This document shows, piece by piece, positions 5,508-5,958 of a stretch of DNA of 5,958 nt. A program made the position numbers and the translations under genes. Position 1 is the first letter of the stretch. Every line of letters begins with the position of its first letter. Origin of the DNA: Euryarchaeota archaeon UBA287 (GTDB lineage Archaea; Thermoplasmatota; UBA186; UBA287); assembly GCA_002495235.1 (NCBI GenBank), contig DAEG01000074.1, positions 1-5,958 on the forward strand, written 5' to 3'. Under the pieces are notes generated by a model. The model was not told the DNA's origin, ran no database searches, and saw nothing but the letters and a program-made list of their open reading frames with translations.

Positions 5508-5958
5508 ATGGTTGAGAGGGCGGTTCTTTATGAGGCGCACGAGTCTCTGGGTGCGAAGTTCACTGAGTTTTCAGGTTTTGAGATGCCTCTGTACTATTCG
5601 GGCATAGTAGAGGAGCATCTCGCCGTCAGGAAGGCGGTCGGCCTCTTCGACGTCTCTCACATGAGCAGGGTCTTCGTCGAGGGTGGCAGGGCGCAGGAGA
5701 CGATGAGCAGGGTGACCACATCGGATCCTGCGAAGCTGTCCTATGGGAGGGTCAAATACACGATGATCCTCTACGAGAATGGCACCATAATCGACGATCT
5801 CACGTACATGGTTCTCAAAGACAGATACTTCCTGGTGCCGAACGCGGGCAAGGCGAAGAGGATCGAGAGCTGGATCAACGAGAAGAGCGCAGGCAGGGCA
5901 AGGGATGCCAGTAAGGAGTATCTCATATTCGCGCTGCAGGGCCCGCTTGCAGAGAAGA
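5508..5958 (+). CDS. gcvT: Glycine cleavage system T protein (aminomethyltransferase), N-terminal part
   Basis: The first 150 codons are present; the gene runs off the right edge (full-length T proteins are about 360-400 residues). T protein transfers the aminomethyl carbon from lipoylated H protein to tetrahydrofolate (or, in some archaea, a related C1 carrier), releasing ammonia. Visible family features: SGFEMPLYYSGIVEEHLAVR (22-41), VGLFDVSHM (44-52), the strand-turn NGTIIDDL (91-98) with the Asp pair that includes the expected catalytic Asp, VPNAGKAKR (110-118) and FALQGP (141-146) at the folate-domain end. The ATG at 5508 is supported by the TATA box at 5478-5487; the adjacent in-frame GTG at 5505 would add one residue. 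gcvH and gcvP would be looked for downstream, outside the window. The family also includes GcvT-like dimethylglycine oxidases and YgfZ, but the N-terminus fits true GcvT best. Confidence 0.92.
   Translation, partial: MVERAVLYEAHESLGAKFTEFSGFEMPLYYSGIVEEHLAVRKAVGLFDVSHMSRVFVEGGRAQETMSRVTTSDPAKLSYGRVKYTMILYENGTIIDDLTYMVLKDRYFLVPNAGKAKRIESWINEKSAGRARDASKEYLIFALQGPLAEK

Overview
The window reads as a compact stretch of a moderately GC-rich archaeal chromosome, probably a thermoplasmatal or related euryarchaeon. Evidence for Archaea is direct: a CDP-archaeol synthase (a step of ether-lipid synthesis), an XPD/Rad3-type helicase with an Fe-S cysteine set, an archaeal-type nicotinate phosphoribosyltransferase with a C-terminal cysteine knuckle, heavy AGG/AGA and ATA codon use, and TATA-like boxes about 26 bases upstream of start codons, the signature of leaderless archaeal mRNAs. 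The genus cannot be named from the sequence alone.

Layout: (1) 1-265, minus strand: the N-terminal part of an exported PHP-domain metallohydrolase, cut by the window edge. (2) 266-445: a divergent promoter region. (3) 446-4521, plus strand: a tightly packed four-gene unit, nicotinate phosphoribosyltransferase, CDP-archaeol synthase (carS), orotate phosphoribosyltransferase (pyrE) with an N-terminal zinc-binding module, and an XPD-family helicase. Junctions are ATGA, a 4-base gap and GTGA, so the genes are almost certainly co-transcribed and translationally coupled. (4) 4490-5413, minus strand: a CPBP (CAAX/Abi-type) membrane protease whose 3' end overlaps the helicase by 32 bases. (5) 5414-5507: a 94-base divergent promoter region with a TATA-like box on each strand. 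(6) 5508 to the end, plus strand: the first 150 codons of gcvT, the glycine cleavage system T protein.

How the genes fit together: the first and third genes of the unit both consume PRPP (NAD salvage and UMP synthesis). PyrE feeds the pyrimidine pool that supplies the CTP used by CarS. The helicase has no obvious metabolic tie and may simply share the transcript. Three of the four products carry cysteine sets expected to bind metal: zinc in the two phosphoribosyltransferases and an Fe-S cluster in the helicase.

I found no clear undescribed system, mobile element, CRISPR array or RNA gene. The points most worth a second look are the zinc-module/OPRT fusion, the mixed metabolic and DNA-repair operon, the divergent features of the helicase, and the leaderless promoter pattern, which resets several start codons.
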